A DNA stretch of 64,000 nt from Pseudomonas sessilinigenes (GTDB lineage Bacteria > Pseudomonadota > Gammaproteobacteria > Pseudomonadales > Pseudomonadaceae). The DNA lies in the NCBI RefSeq assembly GCF_003850565.1, contig NZ_CP027706.1, positions 2,418,001-2,482,000 of the forward strand. Direction: 5' to 3'. The notes under the pieces were generated by a model, which did no database searches, had not been told where the DNA came from, and saw only the letters and a list, made by a program, of their open reading frames with translations. The position numbers were made by a program, and so were the translations under genes. Each line of letters begins with the position of its first letter. Position 1 is the first letter of the stretch. Positions 26,889-36,180 of this stretch are shown here, one piece after another.

Positions 26889-29328
26889 AGAACTGCGGCG
26901 TGTATTTCACGCTGAGCATGAAGTTGCGCGGGTCGCCAAAGCTGTTGTTGCCATCCAGTTGGTTGTAGCCGGAGATGTAGTAGTGCTTGTCGAACAGGTT
27001 GTAGGCATTGAGCGCCAGGCTGACCTGGTCGTTGAGCTGGTAGGCGATACGTGCGTTCCAGACGGTGTAGCCCGGTACCTTGTAGCTTCGCTCGTAACCC
27101 AGGGTATGGCTCTGGCTGGTGAAGCCCAGGCCGGTGCTGACCTTGCTCCACTCACCGTCCAGGCGATAGTCGCCCCACACCCGCAGCATGTGTTTCGGGG
27201 TCCAGGTGCTGAAGGTCCGCCCCTGTTCCTGTGGGTCCTTGAGAGTCTTGGTGGTGTTGTAGGTGTAGCCCGCGGACAGTTGCAGGCGATCCAGCACTTC
27301 GCCACTGACTTCGGCTTCCAGGCCTTGGCTGCGCACCTGGCCCGAGGCGGTGGAGCAGTACCAGCCATCACAGGCAAAACCCGAGGCCTTGTCCTGGACG
27401 GCGCGGTTCTTCTGGTCGTAGCGGAACAGCGCCAGGGACGTGTTGACTCGGCCATCGAGCAGTTCGCCCTTGAGCCCCACTTCATAGTTGGTGCCGATCA
27501 CCGGTTGCAGCACCGAGCCGCTGGCGGTGCGTGAGCTCTGGGGTTCGAACACATCGGTGTAGCTGGCGTAGAGCGACCACTGGCGGCTCAAGTCATAGAT
27601 GAAACCGGCGTAGGGCGTGACTTCGCCGTTGTTGGTCATGGTACTCGGCGACTGCACCGTGGCCTTGCGCGTGATGGCTTGGTAATCGGTGGCATCGTAG
27701 CGATAGTCGTACCAGCTCACACGCGAGCCCAGCACCAGGGTCAAGTCCTGCACCGGCTTGATCCGCCAACTGCCGTACAGGCCTTTCTGGCGGATGTCGT
27801 AGCGGCTGTGGGTGCCACGGCCACCGGGAGTATTGAGCAGGCTGTCGTAGCTGATGGGCGGCCGGTCATGCTCGATGGCGAAGATGTTGCCGCCATTGTT
27901 GAAGGTGCGGGCAAACACGTCGTCGCTGGTCATCTTCGAGTAGTTGCCACCCAGGGTCACTTCCTGCTCCATGGACAGGCCCTCGAAGCGTCCCGTGAGG
28001 TTCATGTCCAGGCCGATCTTGGTGTTGTCGAAATCGGTGACCCAGTCGGCGTACTGCAAGCCGCTGCCGTCGGCATCGAGGCCGTCGGCGATGGTCTGGG
28101 TGCGCTGTTGGGTCGAGTCGTTGTCTTCGCTCATGCGCACGGCGCCGACCTTGAACGTCCAGTCCGGGTTGAAGTGATGCTCCAGGTCGGCGTACAGGGT
28201 GGTGACGTTGATCTGTGAATGGTTCCAGCGGGCACCGCTGTAAGTCGAGCGGGGTACGTCGACCGGGCTGCCATCGGCGTGCCGCGGCAGGCCGCGGATC
28301 ATCGGCCGCGATTCGGCTTCCGAGCGGCTCACGGCCAGGCCCAGGGTGGTGTCGTCGCTGAAGTCGAAATCCAGGGCGCCATAGAGTGAGTGGGTCTTGC
28401 TCCACTGCTTGTCGATGAATGAATCACTCTGGTCTTCGTCCAGCACCACACGTCCGCGTAGCGTGCCGGCATCATTCAGGGGGCCGCCGGCATCCAGTTG
28501 CAGGCCATAGTGGTCCCAGGACCCGGCCTTGCCGGTCAGGGTCACGGTCGGGGCGTCCTGGCCGCGCTTGCGCACCAGGTTGATCGCGCCCCCCGGGCTG
28601 CCGGTGCCCTGCAGCAGGCCGGAGGCGCCGCGCAACACTTCCAGGCGGTCGAAGAAAATCAGGTCCTGGGTCGCCCAGTTGCCCAATGAGTAGGTGTTGC
28701 GTGGGATCGGCACGCCATCGTATTGCCAATCGTCGATCTGGAAGCCCCGCGACGACAGGATCATGCCTTTGCCGACCCCTTGCACACCCACCAGGCCGGT
28801 GGTCTGGTTGGCGGCGGCCTTGAGGTCGGTGAGGCCCTGGTCATCCAGTTGCTTGCGGGTCATGACCGTGACCGATTGCGGGATTTCTCGCAGGCTGTGC
28901 TGGCCCTTGCCGATGGTCACGGCGCGTGCGGCATAGGAGTTGGAACCTTCGGTGGTGGCGCTGTCGAACCCGCTCTCGACGATGTCGGTCATGCCCAGTT
29001 GCAACCCGGCAACACCGGCGGGGAGCGGCTCGACGCTGAAGTGGCCGCTGGCCGTGAGCCGCAGTTGCAGGCCGCTGCCGACCAGGGCGGCGTGCATGGC
29101 CTGGGTCGGCGTCATCGTGCCGTTCACTGCTGGCGCCTGCTTGCCCGAGACCAGGCCTGGGTCCAGGGACAGCACGACACCGCTCTGGCCGGCAATGGCA
29201 TTGAGCGTCACCGCCAGCGGCCCGGCTGGCAGGTTGAAGGACCGGGACTGCTCCTGGGCCAGGGCCGGGCCGCTCAGGGCAGTCACGGCGATGGCGACGG
29301 GAAAGGCATGGAACCAAGGGTTGCGCAC
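26887..29328 (-). CDS. TonB-dependent siderophore receptor with signalling domain
   Basis: 813 residues. A signal peptide (to about ALAQ) is followed by an STN signalling domain (about 28-105), a TonB-box-like stretch (TDIVESGF), a plug domain (REIPQSVTVMTRKQL ... LQGTGSPGGAINLVRKR) and a 22-strand barrel ending in phenylalanine. The STN domain passes ligand binding to the FecR-like anti-sigma factor encoded upstream. It is FpvA-like in overall plan and probably imports a ferric siderophore, perhaps one made by other microbes, because no siderophore synthesis genes lie nearby. The start is GTG 29328 with AGGAGA six bases upstream. Confidence 0.93.
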   Translation of the reverse strand: MRNPWFHAFPVAIAVTALSGPALAQEQSRSFNLPAGPLAVTLNAIAGQSGVVLSLDPGLVSGKQAPAVNGTMTPTQAMHAALVGSGLQLRLTASGHFSVEPLPAGVAGLQLGMTDIVESGFDSATTEGSNSYAARAVTIGKGQHSLREIPQSVTVMTRKQLDDQGLTDLKAAANQTTGLVGVQGVGKGMILSSRGFQIDDWQYDGVPIPRNTYSLGNWATQDLIFFDRLEVLRGASGLLQGTGSPGGAINLVRKRGQDAPTVTLTGKAGSWDHYGLQLDAGGPLNDAGTLRGRVVLDEDQSDSFIDKQWSKTHSLYGALDFDFSDDTTLGLAVSRSEAESRPMIRGLPRHADGSPVDVPRSTYSGARWNHSQINVTTLYADLEHHFNPDWTFKVGAVRMSEDNDSTQQRTQTIADGLDADGSGLQYADWVTDFDNTKIGLDMNLTGRFEGLSMEQEVTLGGNYSKMTSDDVFARTFNNGGNIFAIEHDRPPISYDSLLNTPGGRGTHSRYDIRQKGLYGSWRIKPVQDLTLVLGSRVSWYDYRYDATDYQAITRKATVQSPSTMTNNGEVTPYAGFIYDLSRQWSLYASYTDVFEPQSSRTASGSVLQPVIGTNYEVGLKGELLDGRVNTSLALFRYDQKNRAVQDKASGFACDGWYCSTASGQVRSQGLEAEVSGEVLDRLQLSAGYTYNTTKTLKDPQEQGRTFSTWTPKHMLRVWGDYRLDGEWSKVSTGLGFTSQSHTLGYERSYKVPGYTVWNARIAYQLNDQVSLALNAYNLFDKHYYISGYNQLDGNNSFGDPRNFMLSVKYTPQF

Positions 29329-29424
29329 GAAATTCTCCTGATTGCGTTGAAGTGTCAGGAGATAGGTGGGACGAAAAATGAAAACCAGACACGAATGAGA
29401 GTTATTTTTAAAAAATATCCGCTC

Positions 29425-30396
29425 TCAACTGTGTGGCTGGATCACCGTGAACCAGGGGCCGTAGCGTTCAATGCGGATGGGCAGGCTCTGGGCCAGTGCA
29501 TCCAGGGCCCGCTCTGGCTCATCCAGGGGAAACACGCCTTGTACTCGTAGCTGGCTGATCGCCGGGCTGACTCGGATATAGCCCCGGCAATAGGGACGCA
29601 GCGCGGCAATGACCTGCTCGAGGGAGTCATCCAGCACGCTCAAGCGGCCGTTGAGCCAGTCGCCACGGTATGCCTGGTCCTGCGCCAGCAGTTCGATCCG
29701 CCCAGGATGCAGCAGTGCGGCCTGGCCTTGCTGCAAATCCTGTTCATGGCCGGTTCGCAGGCGCAGGCGCACCGAGTGTTCCTGTACCACGATCCGGCTC
29801 GCATCGGTTTCCTGGCTCACCAGGAAGCGTGTGCCCAGCGCCTGGACCTGGCCCTGGAGGGTTTGCACCCGCAGGGGGCGCCGGGAATCGCTGGCTACCT
29901 GGATCAGCAACTGCCCGTGACGCAGGACCAGCAGCCGTTGCTGGTCGTCGAAACTCAGGTCCACGGCACTGTCGGCATCCAGGCTCAGGCGGCTGCCGTC
30001 GGCCAGGGTGAAATCCCGGCGCTGGCCGCGGCCGGTGCTGAGGTCCGCCAACAGGGTTTCACCATAAGGTGTGCGAGTGCCCAGCCACAGGCCGCTACCC
30101 AGCAGGCCGAGTCCGGCCAGGCCGCGTAGCAGTTGCCGGCGCGAGGCGTGGGGGCTGAGCAGCAATTGCCGTGCTTCGCTCGCTTGCCCTGGCAGGCGCT
30201 GGTCGAGGGTGCGCAAGGTATTGAACGACGTCCCCAGCTTGGCTTGCAGTTGCTGCCAGGCTTGGGCGTGGGCAGGATCGTTGGCCAGCCAGGCGGCCAA
30301 CTCCTGCTCCAGGCGTGGGTCGGCGTCGCCAGCGCGCAAGCGCACCATCCACTCGATGGCCTGCTCGATCTCCGGGTCCAGGCGTTGTCGGCTCAC
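29425..30396 (-). CDS. FecR-type anti-sigma factor / sigma regulator
   Basis: 323 residues. The N-terminal domain (DPEIEQAIEWMVRLRAGDAD ... WQQLQ) binds the sigma factor in the cytosol. A single membrane segment near residue 95 is preceded by SRRQLLRG, which resembles a twin-arginine signal. The periplasmic FecR domain follows (DFTLADGSRLSLDADSAVDL) with a C-terminal STN-contacting part. It relays receptor occupancy to the ECF sigma factor. Its ATG overlaps the sigma gene's TGA (ATGA at 30393-30396), so the two are translationally coupled. Confidence 0.9.
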   Translation of the reverse strand: MSRQRLDPEIEQAIEWMVRLRAGDADPRLEQELAAWLANDPAHAQAWQQLQAKLGTSFNTLRTLDQRLPGQASEARQLLLSPHASRRQLLRGLAGLGLLGSGLWLGTRTPYGETLLADLSTGRGQRRDFTLADGSRLSLDADSAVDLSFDDQQRLLVLRHGQLLIQVASDSRRPLRVQTLQGQVQALGTRFLVSQETDASRIVVQEHSVRLRLRTGHEQDLQQGQAALLHPGRIELLAQDQAYRGDWLNGRLSVLDDSLEQVIAALRPYCRGYIRVSPAISQLRVQGVFPLDEPERALDALAQSLPIRIERYGPWFTVIQPHS

Positions 30397-30899
30397 AGGC
30401 CCAGCTCACTCAGGTAGCACTGGCGCAAGGCCTGTTTCATGTAGCGGCTGACGGTGCGTTCGGACAATTGCAGTTTGTTGGCGATTGCCACATAGCTCAG
30501 GCCATCGAGCTGGCTGTAGAGGAAGGCGGTCTTGACGATCATCGGCAGGCCATCCAGCGCACGATCGATCGCCACCAGGGCCTCGATCAGCAGCAATTGT
30601 TCTTCGGGGGAGGGCGCGAGTAATTCCGGCAGGGCGCTCAGGCGTTGCAGGTAGGCCTGCTCCAACTGGCGCCGACGATGCCGGTCGAATACCAGGCGCC
30701 TGGCGATGGTGGACAGGTAGGCCCGAGGTTGTTCGATGCTGTCCGGGTCGACCTGGGCGCTGAGCAACTGGCAGAAGGTATCTGCGGCGGTGTCTTCGGC
30801 ATCGGCACGGTTGCCCAGGCGTTTTTGAATGTGTTGCAGCAACCACCGGTGATGGTCACTGAAAAAGAAGCCCAGCTTGTTGCTCGAAGATGAGTGCAC
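30393..30899 (-). CDS. FecI-like ECF sigma factor
   Basis: 168 residues. Sigma region 2 is FSDHHRWLLQHIQKRLGNRADAEDTAADTF, and region 4 is a helix-turn-helix with VAIANKLQLSERTVSRYMKQAL. These iron-starvation sigma factors direct transcription of the linked TonB receptor when its siderophore is bound outside. The gene is first of the unit, with a Fur-box-like site 22-36 bases upstream of its ATG. Sigma and FecR genes overlap by four bases. Confidence 0.92.
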   Translation of the reverse strand: MHSSSSNKLGFFFSDHHRWLLQHIQKRLGNRADAEDTAADTFCQLLSAQVDPDSIEQPRAYLSTIARRLVFDRHRRRQLEQAYLQRLSALPELLAPSPEEQLLLIEALVAIDRALDGLPMIVKTAFLYSQLDGLSYVAIANKLQLSERTVSRYMKQALRQCYLSELGL

Positions 30900-30920
30900 C
30901 GTTGGCCGCCGAGATGTGAG

Positions 30921-30935
30921 TGTGAATCGTTCTCA
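30921..30935. promoter_or_regulatory. Candidate Fur box upstream of ECF sigma gene
   Basis: The 15 bases TGTGAATCGTTCTCA (minus strand TGAGAACGATTCACA) match the 7-1-7 Fur consensus TGATAATnATTATCA at 10 of 14 defined positions. They lie 22-36 bases before the sigma start, where Fur-Fe(II) would block transcription. The location in an iron-uptake unit supports the call, but the match is imperfect. Confidence 0.6.
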
Positions 30936-31022
30936 ATAGTACAAGGGCGTCAAACAGGACTGCAATCGTCGCATGAGGGCGCTATGGCCCTCACCGATTG
31001 GCACGGCATGGGAGGAACGGTT

Positions 31023-31517
31023 TCAGCTTTCACGGCCGTGGGCCGCGTCGGCCAGCTGCTGGGTATCGACTCGCACGAACAGTGAGTCGCCGATGGCCGT
31101 GAGCACGTCGCCGGCATACACCTCGCACACCACCCGGCTCTTGCGCGCCACTTCACCTTCGACCCGGGCCCGCAGGGTCAGGGGCACGCCCATGGGGGTT
31201 GGCTTGATGAACTTGATCCCCAGATTGCCGGTCACGCAGTCGATGCGCGGCAGGCTGCCCGGGGCCCGCTGTTCGTTTCGGTAGTGGTAGGCCATGGCGG
31301 TCCAGTTGGAGTGGCAGTCCACCAGCATGGCGATCAGGCCGCCATACACCAGGTCCGGCCAGCCGCAGTACTTGGCCTCCGGCAGGTGCTCGGCGATCAC
31401 ATGGATACCGTCCTCGTGCCAGTGGCTCTTGATGTGCAGGCCGTGGTGGTTGCTGCTGCCGCAGCCGAAGCAGACGCCCTCGGGCGCAGTGGTGTCTTGC
31501 AGGGAAGTCGCGTGCAT
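31023..31517 (-). CDS. Hotdog-fold PaaI-type thioesterase
   Basis: 164 residues. The hotdog fold is indicated by LVYGGLIAMLVDCHSNWTAMAYHYR (the long central helix) and the strands IKFIKPTPMGVPLTLRARV and SRVVCEVYAG. The N-terminus has a CFGCGSSNHHGLHI segment, as in PaaI-like thioesterases that often start with a CxxCG motif. It probably hydrolyses acyl-CoA esters. ATG 31517 follows AAGAAG. It is a stand-alone gene. Confidence 0.82.
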   Translation of the reverse strand: MHATSLQDTTAPEGVCFGCGSSNHHGLHIKSHWHEDGIHVIAEHLPEAKYCGWPDLVYGGLIAMLVDCHSNWTAMAYHYRNEQRAPGSLPRIDCVTGNLGIKFIKPTPMGVPLTLRARVEGEVARKSRVVCEVYAGDVLTAIGDSLFVRVDTQQLADAAHGRES

Positions 31518-32228
31518 GGTTGTTCTTCTTGTCCTTGACGATGGTCTGGCGGGTATCGCGGTCGGCCATGATGCCCGTGGTGGTGCCACAGGCCAAGGTC
31601 TGCGGCGGCGCCGGGAAAGGATTTGCGCCAGCGTCCCTGTGACGCATTGATTGCGGCGGATGTCGTAGTGCCTCGGGGTTTGCCAAGAGCGCCGCAGCCA
31701 AGACAGGCTGATGCCGTAATGATATTCTTGCGCTGAATCGGTTCATCGTTTGTGCAAAAATATGCCCCCTGTGCTTTGCTTCAAATGGCCTGATCGGGTC
31801 CTTTGCAAGCGTGCGGGTGTCTCTGGCAAACCCGCCGAGCGTAATGTCAGGCAGTGTCCATCCACCTTCCTTGGTGGAATCCGACCCTTTTTCCCTGCTG
31901 GTTCCCGCGAAGGCGGGTACCGCCGTTGTCCGTCGATTCGGCGCCAGCGGAATATGGAAAGGAGCAGGGTGGCTGCCTGTCGGCTGCGTCCCGTGACGAG
32001 CCCCGAGTAACAAGTGTCACTCATGTAGCTGAGCCAACAACGACAAGAAGTCAGCACCGGAGCGATATAAAACTGAGGTCGAGCGCGTTTCGTCGGCCTT
32101 GTGTGCCCACCCCCCAGTTCTCATGAATGCGTTCATCCGGGACCTGCGAAATGCCTGTTTCGCACTCTCCGGGATTCACAGGATCGAGGATCGGGCGGCG
32201 GATGGCGTTCTATCGTAGGTACTACAGA
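31518..32228. other. Long non-coding region upstream of mqo
   Basis: 711 bases without a supported gene. The left part serves the thioesterase promoter. A palindromic repeat remnant sits at 31900-31921. Near 32034-32050 a run with AACAACGACAAGAAG resembles an A-rich Hfq/Crc-type site, though it is far from the mqo start. The rest is probably the mqo promoter and a long leader. I see no tRNA or clear small RNA. Confidence 0.45.
31900..31921. repeat. Short palindromic repeat
   Basis: GGTTCCCGC (31900-31908) and GCGGGTACC (31913-31921) pair at 8 of 9 positions around GAAG. Its translation (VPAFAGT) is the familiar spurious peptide of dispersed palindromic repeats in many proteobacterial genomes, so this is probably one copy of such a family. 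Confidence 0.5.
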
Positions 32229-33866
32229 ATGTTGAAGAAAGTGAACACGGCCCTCATCGGGCTGGCGATGTCGATAGGTCTGACGACCGCTCACGCGGCT
32301 GAGCCAAAAAAAGTGGATGTGCTGCTGATCGGCGGCGGCATCATGAGTTCGACCCTCGGGGTCTGGCTCAACGAGCTGCAGCCGGACTGGTCCATGGAGA
32401 TGGTCGAGCGCCTGGATGGCGTGGCCGAGGAAAGCTCCAACGGCTGGAACAACGCCGGTACCGGTCACTCGGCCCTGGCCGAGCTGAACTACACCCCTGA
32501 AGGCAAGGACGGCAAGATCGAGATCGCCAAGGCCATCGAGATCAACGAAGCGTTCCAGATTTCCCGCCAGTTCTGGTCGTGGCAGGTCAAGACCGGCGTC
32601 CTGAAGAACCCGCGTTCGTTCATCAACTCCACGCCGCACATGAGCTTCGTCTGGGGCGATGACAACATCAAGTTCCTCAAGGCTCGCTACGAGGCCCTGC
32701 AAGCCAGCCCGCTGTTCAGCGGCATGCAGTACTCCGAAGACGCCGAGCAGATCAAGAAGTGGGTTCCACTGATGATGGAAGGGCGTGACCCGGCGCAGAA
32801 GATCGCTGCGACCTGGAGCCCGATCGGCACCGACGTCAACTTCGGCGAGATCACCCGCCAGTTCGTCGCCCACCTGCAGGCCCAGCCTAACTTCGCCCTG
32901 AAGCTGTCCAGCGAAGTAGAAGAAATCGAGCGCAACCAAGATGGCTCGTGGCGCGTGACCTACAAGAACCTCAAGGACGGTTCGAAAACCGAGACCGACG
33001 CCAAGTTCGTGTTCATCGGCGCTGGCGGCGGTGCCCTGCACCTGCTGCAGAAGTCGGGTATCCCCGAGGCCAACGAATACGCCGGTTTCCCGGTGGGTGG
33101 CTCGTTCCTGGTGACCGACAACGCCAGCGTTGCCGAGCAGCACCTGGCCAAGGCCTACGGCAAGGCTTCGGTCGGCGCGCCACCGATGTCCGTACCGCAC
33201 CTGGACACCCGCGTGCTGGATGGCAAGCGCGTGATCCTGTTTGGCCCGTTCGCTACCTTCTCCACCAAGTTCCTCAAGGAAGGTTCGTACTTCGACCTGC
33301 TGACCAGCACCACCACCCACAACATCTGGCCGATGACCAAGGTGGGCATCGAGCAGTACCCGCTGGTGGAATACCTGGCTGGCCAGCTGATGCTGTCGGA
33401 TGACGACCGTTTCGCGGCGCTCAAGGAATACTTCCCCAACGCCAAGCAGGAAGACTGGCGCCTGTGGCAGGCCGGCCAGCGCGTGCAGATCATCAAGCGT
33501 GACGAAGAGAAGGGCGGCGTGCTGAAACTGGGCACCGAGATCGTCGCTTCCCAGGACGGCAGCATCGCCGGCCTGCTGGGCGCTTCCCCGGGCGCTTCGA
33601 CCGCTGCGCCGATCATGCTCAGCGTGCTGCAGAAAGTCTTCAAGGACCAGGTCGCCACTCCAGCCTGGCAGGAGAAGCTGAAGCAGATCGTACCGAGCTA
33701 CGGCACTGCCCTGAACGACAGCCCTGAGCGTGTGGCCAAAGAATGGGCCTACACCGCCGAAGTGCTGCAGTTGACCACGCCGCCACCAGTCAAGGGTGCG
33801 GCTCCTCAAGCGCCGGCCAGCATGGCCAAGCCTGAGAGCAACCCAGCGGCCGACATGGCGCTGTAA
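32229..33866 (+). CDS. mqo: Malate:quinone oxidoreductase
   Basis: 545 residues. This membrane-bound FAD enzyme oxidises malate to oxaloacetate and passes electrons to quinone. Pseudomonas uses it in the TCA cycle. Motifs are the FAD-binding [16 protein letters not shown] (about 29-44), [20 protein letters not shown], and the C-terminal [16 protein letters not shown]. The N-terminus ([24 protein letters not shown]) looks like a signal peptide, although mqo is usually considered a peripheral cytoplasmic-face enzyme. The C-terminus has a proline/alanine-rich tail. ATG 32229 has only a weak ribosome site, and longer upstream starts are less likely. Confidence 0.95.
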   Translation: MLKKVNTALIGLAMSIGLTTAHAAEPKKVDVLLIGGGIMSSTLGVWLNELQPDWSMEMVERLDGVAEESSNGWNNAGTGHSALAELNYTPEGKDGKIEIAKAIEINEAFQISRQFWSWQVKTGVLKNPRSFINSTPHMSFVWGDDNIKFLKARYEALQASPLFSGMQYSEDAEQIKKWVPLMMEGRDPAQKIAATWSPIGTDVNFGEITRQFVAHLQAQPNFALKLSSEVEEIERNQDGSWRVTYKNLKDGSKTETDAKFVFIGAGGGALHLLQKSGIPEANEYAGFPVGGSFLVTDNASVAEQHLAKAYGKASVGAPPMSVPHLDTRVLDGKRVILFGPFATFSTKFLKEGSYFDLLTSTTTHNIWPMTKVGIEQYPLVEYLAGQLMLSDDDRFAALKEYFPNAKQEDWRLWQAGQRVQIIKRDEEKGGVLKLGTEIVASQDGSIAGLLGASPGASTAAPIMLSVLQKVFKDQVATPAWQEKLKQIVPSYGTALNDSPERVAKEWAYTAEVLQLTTPPPVKGAAPQAPASMAKPESNPAADMAL

Positions 33867-33873
33867 GCCCCGC

Positions 33874-33898
33874 TCCCGCCCGCGTTCGCCGGGCGGGA
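33874..33898 (+). terminator. Hairpin after mqo
   Basis: TCCCGCCCG (33874-33882) pairs perfectly with CGGGCGGGA (33890-33898) around a seven-base loop, eight bases past the mqo stop. There is no T run, so it may act as an mRNA-stabilising hairpin or a weak terminator. Confidence 0.55.
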
Positions 33899-33991
33899 CA
33901 TCGCCGATGCCCTTGGCATCGGCTGGCTGTTCCGATTGCGGTGGCGTGTCGCCGCCGCAATGGAGCAGCAAATTCCCCAAGCCTTCCCAAT

Positions 33992-34020
33992 CTTGCCTTG
34001 CCTTGCCATGCCTTGCCATG
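33992..34020 (+). repeat. Short tandem repeat CCTTGCC(ATG)
   Basis: The ten bases CCTTGCCATG occur twice in a row (34001-34020) and are preceded by a partial copy, CTTGCCTTG, from 33992. It lies in the leader region of the acetyltransferase gene that starts at 34110 and may be prone to slippage. Confidence 0.5.
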
Positions 34021-34109
34021 CGGCGGTGCGCCCCTGCGCCTGTGTGAAGGGGTATCATGGCGCGCCCGCTCCTGGCGGACATGCCCCAACCCTCGGAGTC
34101 ACCACCCAG

Positions 34110-34829
34110 ATGTCCAGCATCACCCTGTTCCAGGCCCCGCCCGCCGAAGCCATCCAGAGCCAGATCCAGCAGATGGTGGTGGACTACATCACCGACATCA
34201 GCGCGGTCGCCATCGCTCCCAGCAATCCGCTGTACAACCTCTACCAGTACGGCGTCGGCTACGAGGTGCACCTGTACCTGCAGGCCATGGATGGCTCCCG
34301 GGATCTCGCCGTGGAGTTGCTGGTGGCCAGCGACCCGCTGGACCCGGAGCAGGTGCAGGGCTTCTTGCTCTACCTGCCGCTCAAGGACGACCCCGAGGCT
34401 TGCGCCGTGGCCTACATGGCGGTCCGCCAGGATCTGCGCCGCCAGGGCATTGCCCGGCAGATGCTGGCGGCGATGCGCGCACGCTATCCCCATGCTGAGC
34501 TGGCCTGCAGCCCGGCCAAGCTCCAGTGCTTCGAGGCCCTGGGGTTCCAACTGCTGGGCGCCCGTGGCCCGCAGGTGCTGATGAACACCCGCGAGCATGG
34601 CAGCGATGGCTTGCTGGCAGTACTGGATGTGGCGCCGATCTACAACTCGGTGGAGGTGCGGCAGATCCATACCTACCTGCTGGCGCAGCATGGGCGCAAG
34701 GCGATGATCGAGGCGGAGAAGAAGCGCGACCGCCACCTCGACCAATTGACCCGCCAGGCCCAAGCCCTGGTGCGCGAGCGCCTGGGCGAAGCGGCCTTGC
34801 ATCGCTCGCGGGCACCGCGCCTGGTCTGA
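34110..34829 (+). CDS. GNAT-like N-acetyltransferase
   Basis: 239 residues. The acetyl-CoA-binding loop is VRQDLRRQGIARQMLAAMRARYP at about residues 105-127, preceded by the CAVAYMAV strand and followed by KLQCFEALGFQLLG. The C-terminal 70 residues form a basic helical extension (MIEAEKKRDRHLDQLTRQAQAL) not usual for minimal GNATs. Substrate is unknown. ATG 34110 gives the shortest sensible start, with GGAG 12 bases upstream. Confidence 0.75.
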   Translation: MSSITLFQAPPAEAIQSQIQQMVVDYITDISAVAIAPSNPLYNLYQYGVGYEVHLYLQAMDGSRDLAVELLVASDPLDPEQVQGFLLYLPLKDDPEACAVAYMAVRQDLRRQGIARQMLAAMRARYPHAELACSPAKLQCFEALGFQLLGARGPQVLMNTREHGSDGLLAVLDVAPIYNSVEVRQIHTYLLAQHGRKAMIEAEKKRDRHLDQLTRQAQALVRERLGEAALHRSRAPRLV

Positions 34830-34845
34830 CCCTGTTCCTGCAGAT

Positions 34846-34967
34846 CTTGCGGCCCCTGCGCGCCCGTGCGCAGCCTGCGGCAGCGGCTACACGAAGCCTC
34901 AACGCATGGCTCCTGTAGCCGCTGTCGAGCCACGGCGAGGCTGCGCCAAGGCCCGCAGGGCCTTCGG
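34846..34967. repeat. REPIN-like inverted REP pair
   Basis: Two REP-like elements face each other. The right one (34911-34967) reads TGTAGCCGCTGTCGAGCC ... GGCTGCG. The left one (34846-34892) is the same motif inverted: its reverse complement starts GTGTAGCCGCTGCCGCAGGCTGCG. Such doublets form long hairpins and are dispersed by RAYT transposases in Pseudomonas. It lies between the acetyltransferase gene and the DeoR gene and may also end transcription. Confidence 0.7.
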
Positions 34968-35045
34968 GTGGTGCTGGGTAGAGGGGCTTGTGCCACTGCT
35001 CTTGCCTGGATAATCTCGCACAAACACGCAGAATCGGGCATCAAC

Positions 35046-35828
35046 ATGCAAAACCTGCATTCCATCGCTGAACTGCCGTCCCTGCGCCGGCAAAAGATCC
35101 TCCTGCTGCTCGAGCGCGACGGCAAGGTCATGGCCGCCGAGCTGAGCCGGCATTTTTCGGTCTCCGAGGACACCATCCGCCGCGACCTGGCGGAGCTGGA
35201 TGCCGCTGGCCTGGTGCAACGGGTCCACGGTGGCGCGCTGCCCCGGCCCAAGGACAGTGGCAAGGATTACTTCACCCGGGTAGGCGAGACCGACGCGGTG
35301 AAGATGCGCCTGGCGCAGTTCGCCGCACAGTGGGTGCAGGAGGGGCAGACGGTGTTGTTCGACTCCGGCTCCACCACCTTGCACATCGCCCGCTCGCTGC
35401 CCCGGGATATGGGCCTGACTGCGGTCACCGCCTCGCCGCTGATCGCCGTGGCCCTGGCCGAATACCCCAGGGTCCGAGTGATCCTGGCCGGCGGCCAACT
35501 CAATCCATCGACATTGGCTGCCAGCGGCCATGAAGCGCTGCGGATGCTCCAGGGGATCAAGGCCGACCTGTTGTTCACCGGGGTCTGCGCGATCCACCCG
35601 GAGATCGGCATCAGCTCCCTGCATTTCGATGAAGTGCCGATCAAGCAGGCGATGTTCGACAGCGCCGCGCAAGTGATCGCCGTGACCACCGCCGACAAGC
35701 TCGGGGCCATGGAGCCTTTTGTCGTGGCGCCCTGCAACCGCCTGCACCGGCTGGTTACAGAGCGGGAAGTGGCGAGCGCAGAGCTCGAAGGCTATCGACA
35801 GCAGGGAGTCGAGGTACTGCAGGTCTGA
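35046..35828 (+). CDS. DeoR/GlpR-family transcriptional regulator
   Basis: 260 residues. The N-terminal DeoR winged helix runs from about residue 10 to 65 (RRQKILLLLERDGKVMAAELSRHFSVSEDTIRRDLAEL) with the RVHGGAL wing. The effector domain is of the sugar-isomerase-like fold, with FDSGSTTLHIARSL, DLLFTGVCAIHPEIGIS and AVTTADKLG. DeoR proteins usually repress sugar or nucleoside catabolism genes and respond to a phosphorylated intermediate. No such operon adjoins, so its targets lie elsewhere. ATG 35046 was selected as the start of the conserved region. Confidence 0.88.
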   Translation: MQNLHSIAELPSLRRQKILLLLERDGKVMAAELSRHFSVSEDTIRRDLAELDAAGLVQRVHGGALPRPKDSGKDYFTRVGETDAVKMRLAQFAAQWVQEGQTVLFDSGSTTLHIARSLPRDMGLTAVTASPLIAVALAEYPRVRVILAGGQLNPSTLAASGHEALRMLQGIKADLLFTGVCAIHPEIGISSLHFDEVPIKQAMFDSAAQVIAVTTADKLGAMEPFVVAPCNRLHRLVTEREVASAELEGYRQQGVEVLQV

Positions 35829-35838
35829 CCCTTGGCAG

Positions 35839-36177
35839 TTACCAGAGCAGGGCTGCTACTTCGTCGAACCTGTCCGCCACTTTCAGGAACGTCTGCGCCC
35901 AGCCGCTGCTGAGGCTGACTTCCTGCAGCGGACCGGTGACGGCGAAGAGCACCGCCACACTCGACCGCTCGGGCACCCTTCCGGCCCGCAGGGTGGCGAT
36001 CAGCCCGAGCAACTCGGCGCTAGCCTGCTCCTGTCCGGTCCAGCTGGACCAGCAGAAATCGTTGTCGGGCAGCGACACCAGCTCCAGCGCGGCTTCTAGT
36101 ACAAGGATCAGTGCTTCGCGGGGCTGGCTGCGGTCCAAGCCCTGGTGCAGCAGTTGCTGGGTGCGATGCAGATCCAT
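35839..36177 (-). CDS. Small protein encoded beside a nucleotidyltransferase
   Basis: 112 residues, acidic and helical, with no signal peptide or recognised motif. It begins MDLHRTQQLLHQGLDRS and ends FDEVAALLW. It starts only three bases after the nucleotidyltransferase gene at 36181-36969, so they form an operon. A toxin-antitoxin-like pairing was considered, but no HEPN-type R-x4-6-H motif is visible here. Confidence 0.6.
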   Translation of the reverse strand: MDLHRTQQLLHQGLDRSQPREALILVLEAALELVSLPDNDFCWSSWTGQEQASAELLGLIATLRAGRVPERSSVAVLFAVTGPLQEVSLSSGWAQTFLKVADRFDEVAALLW

Positions 36178-36180
36178 GGG

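Noticed and set aside
31518..32013. Apparent minus-strand protein containing VPAFAGTSREKG
   Set aside because: The peptide is the known spurious translation of a dispersed palindromic repeat, and no start or domain supports it.
32133..34802. 889-codon open frame on the minus strand
   Set aside because: It is antisense to mqo and the acetyltransferase gene and has no recognisable protein features.
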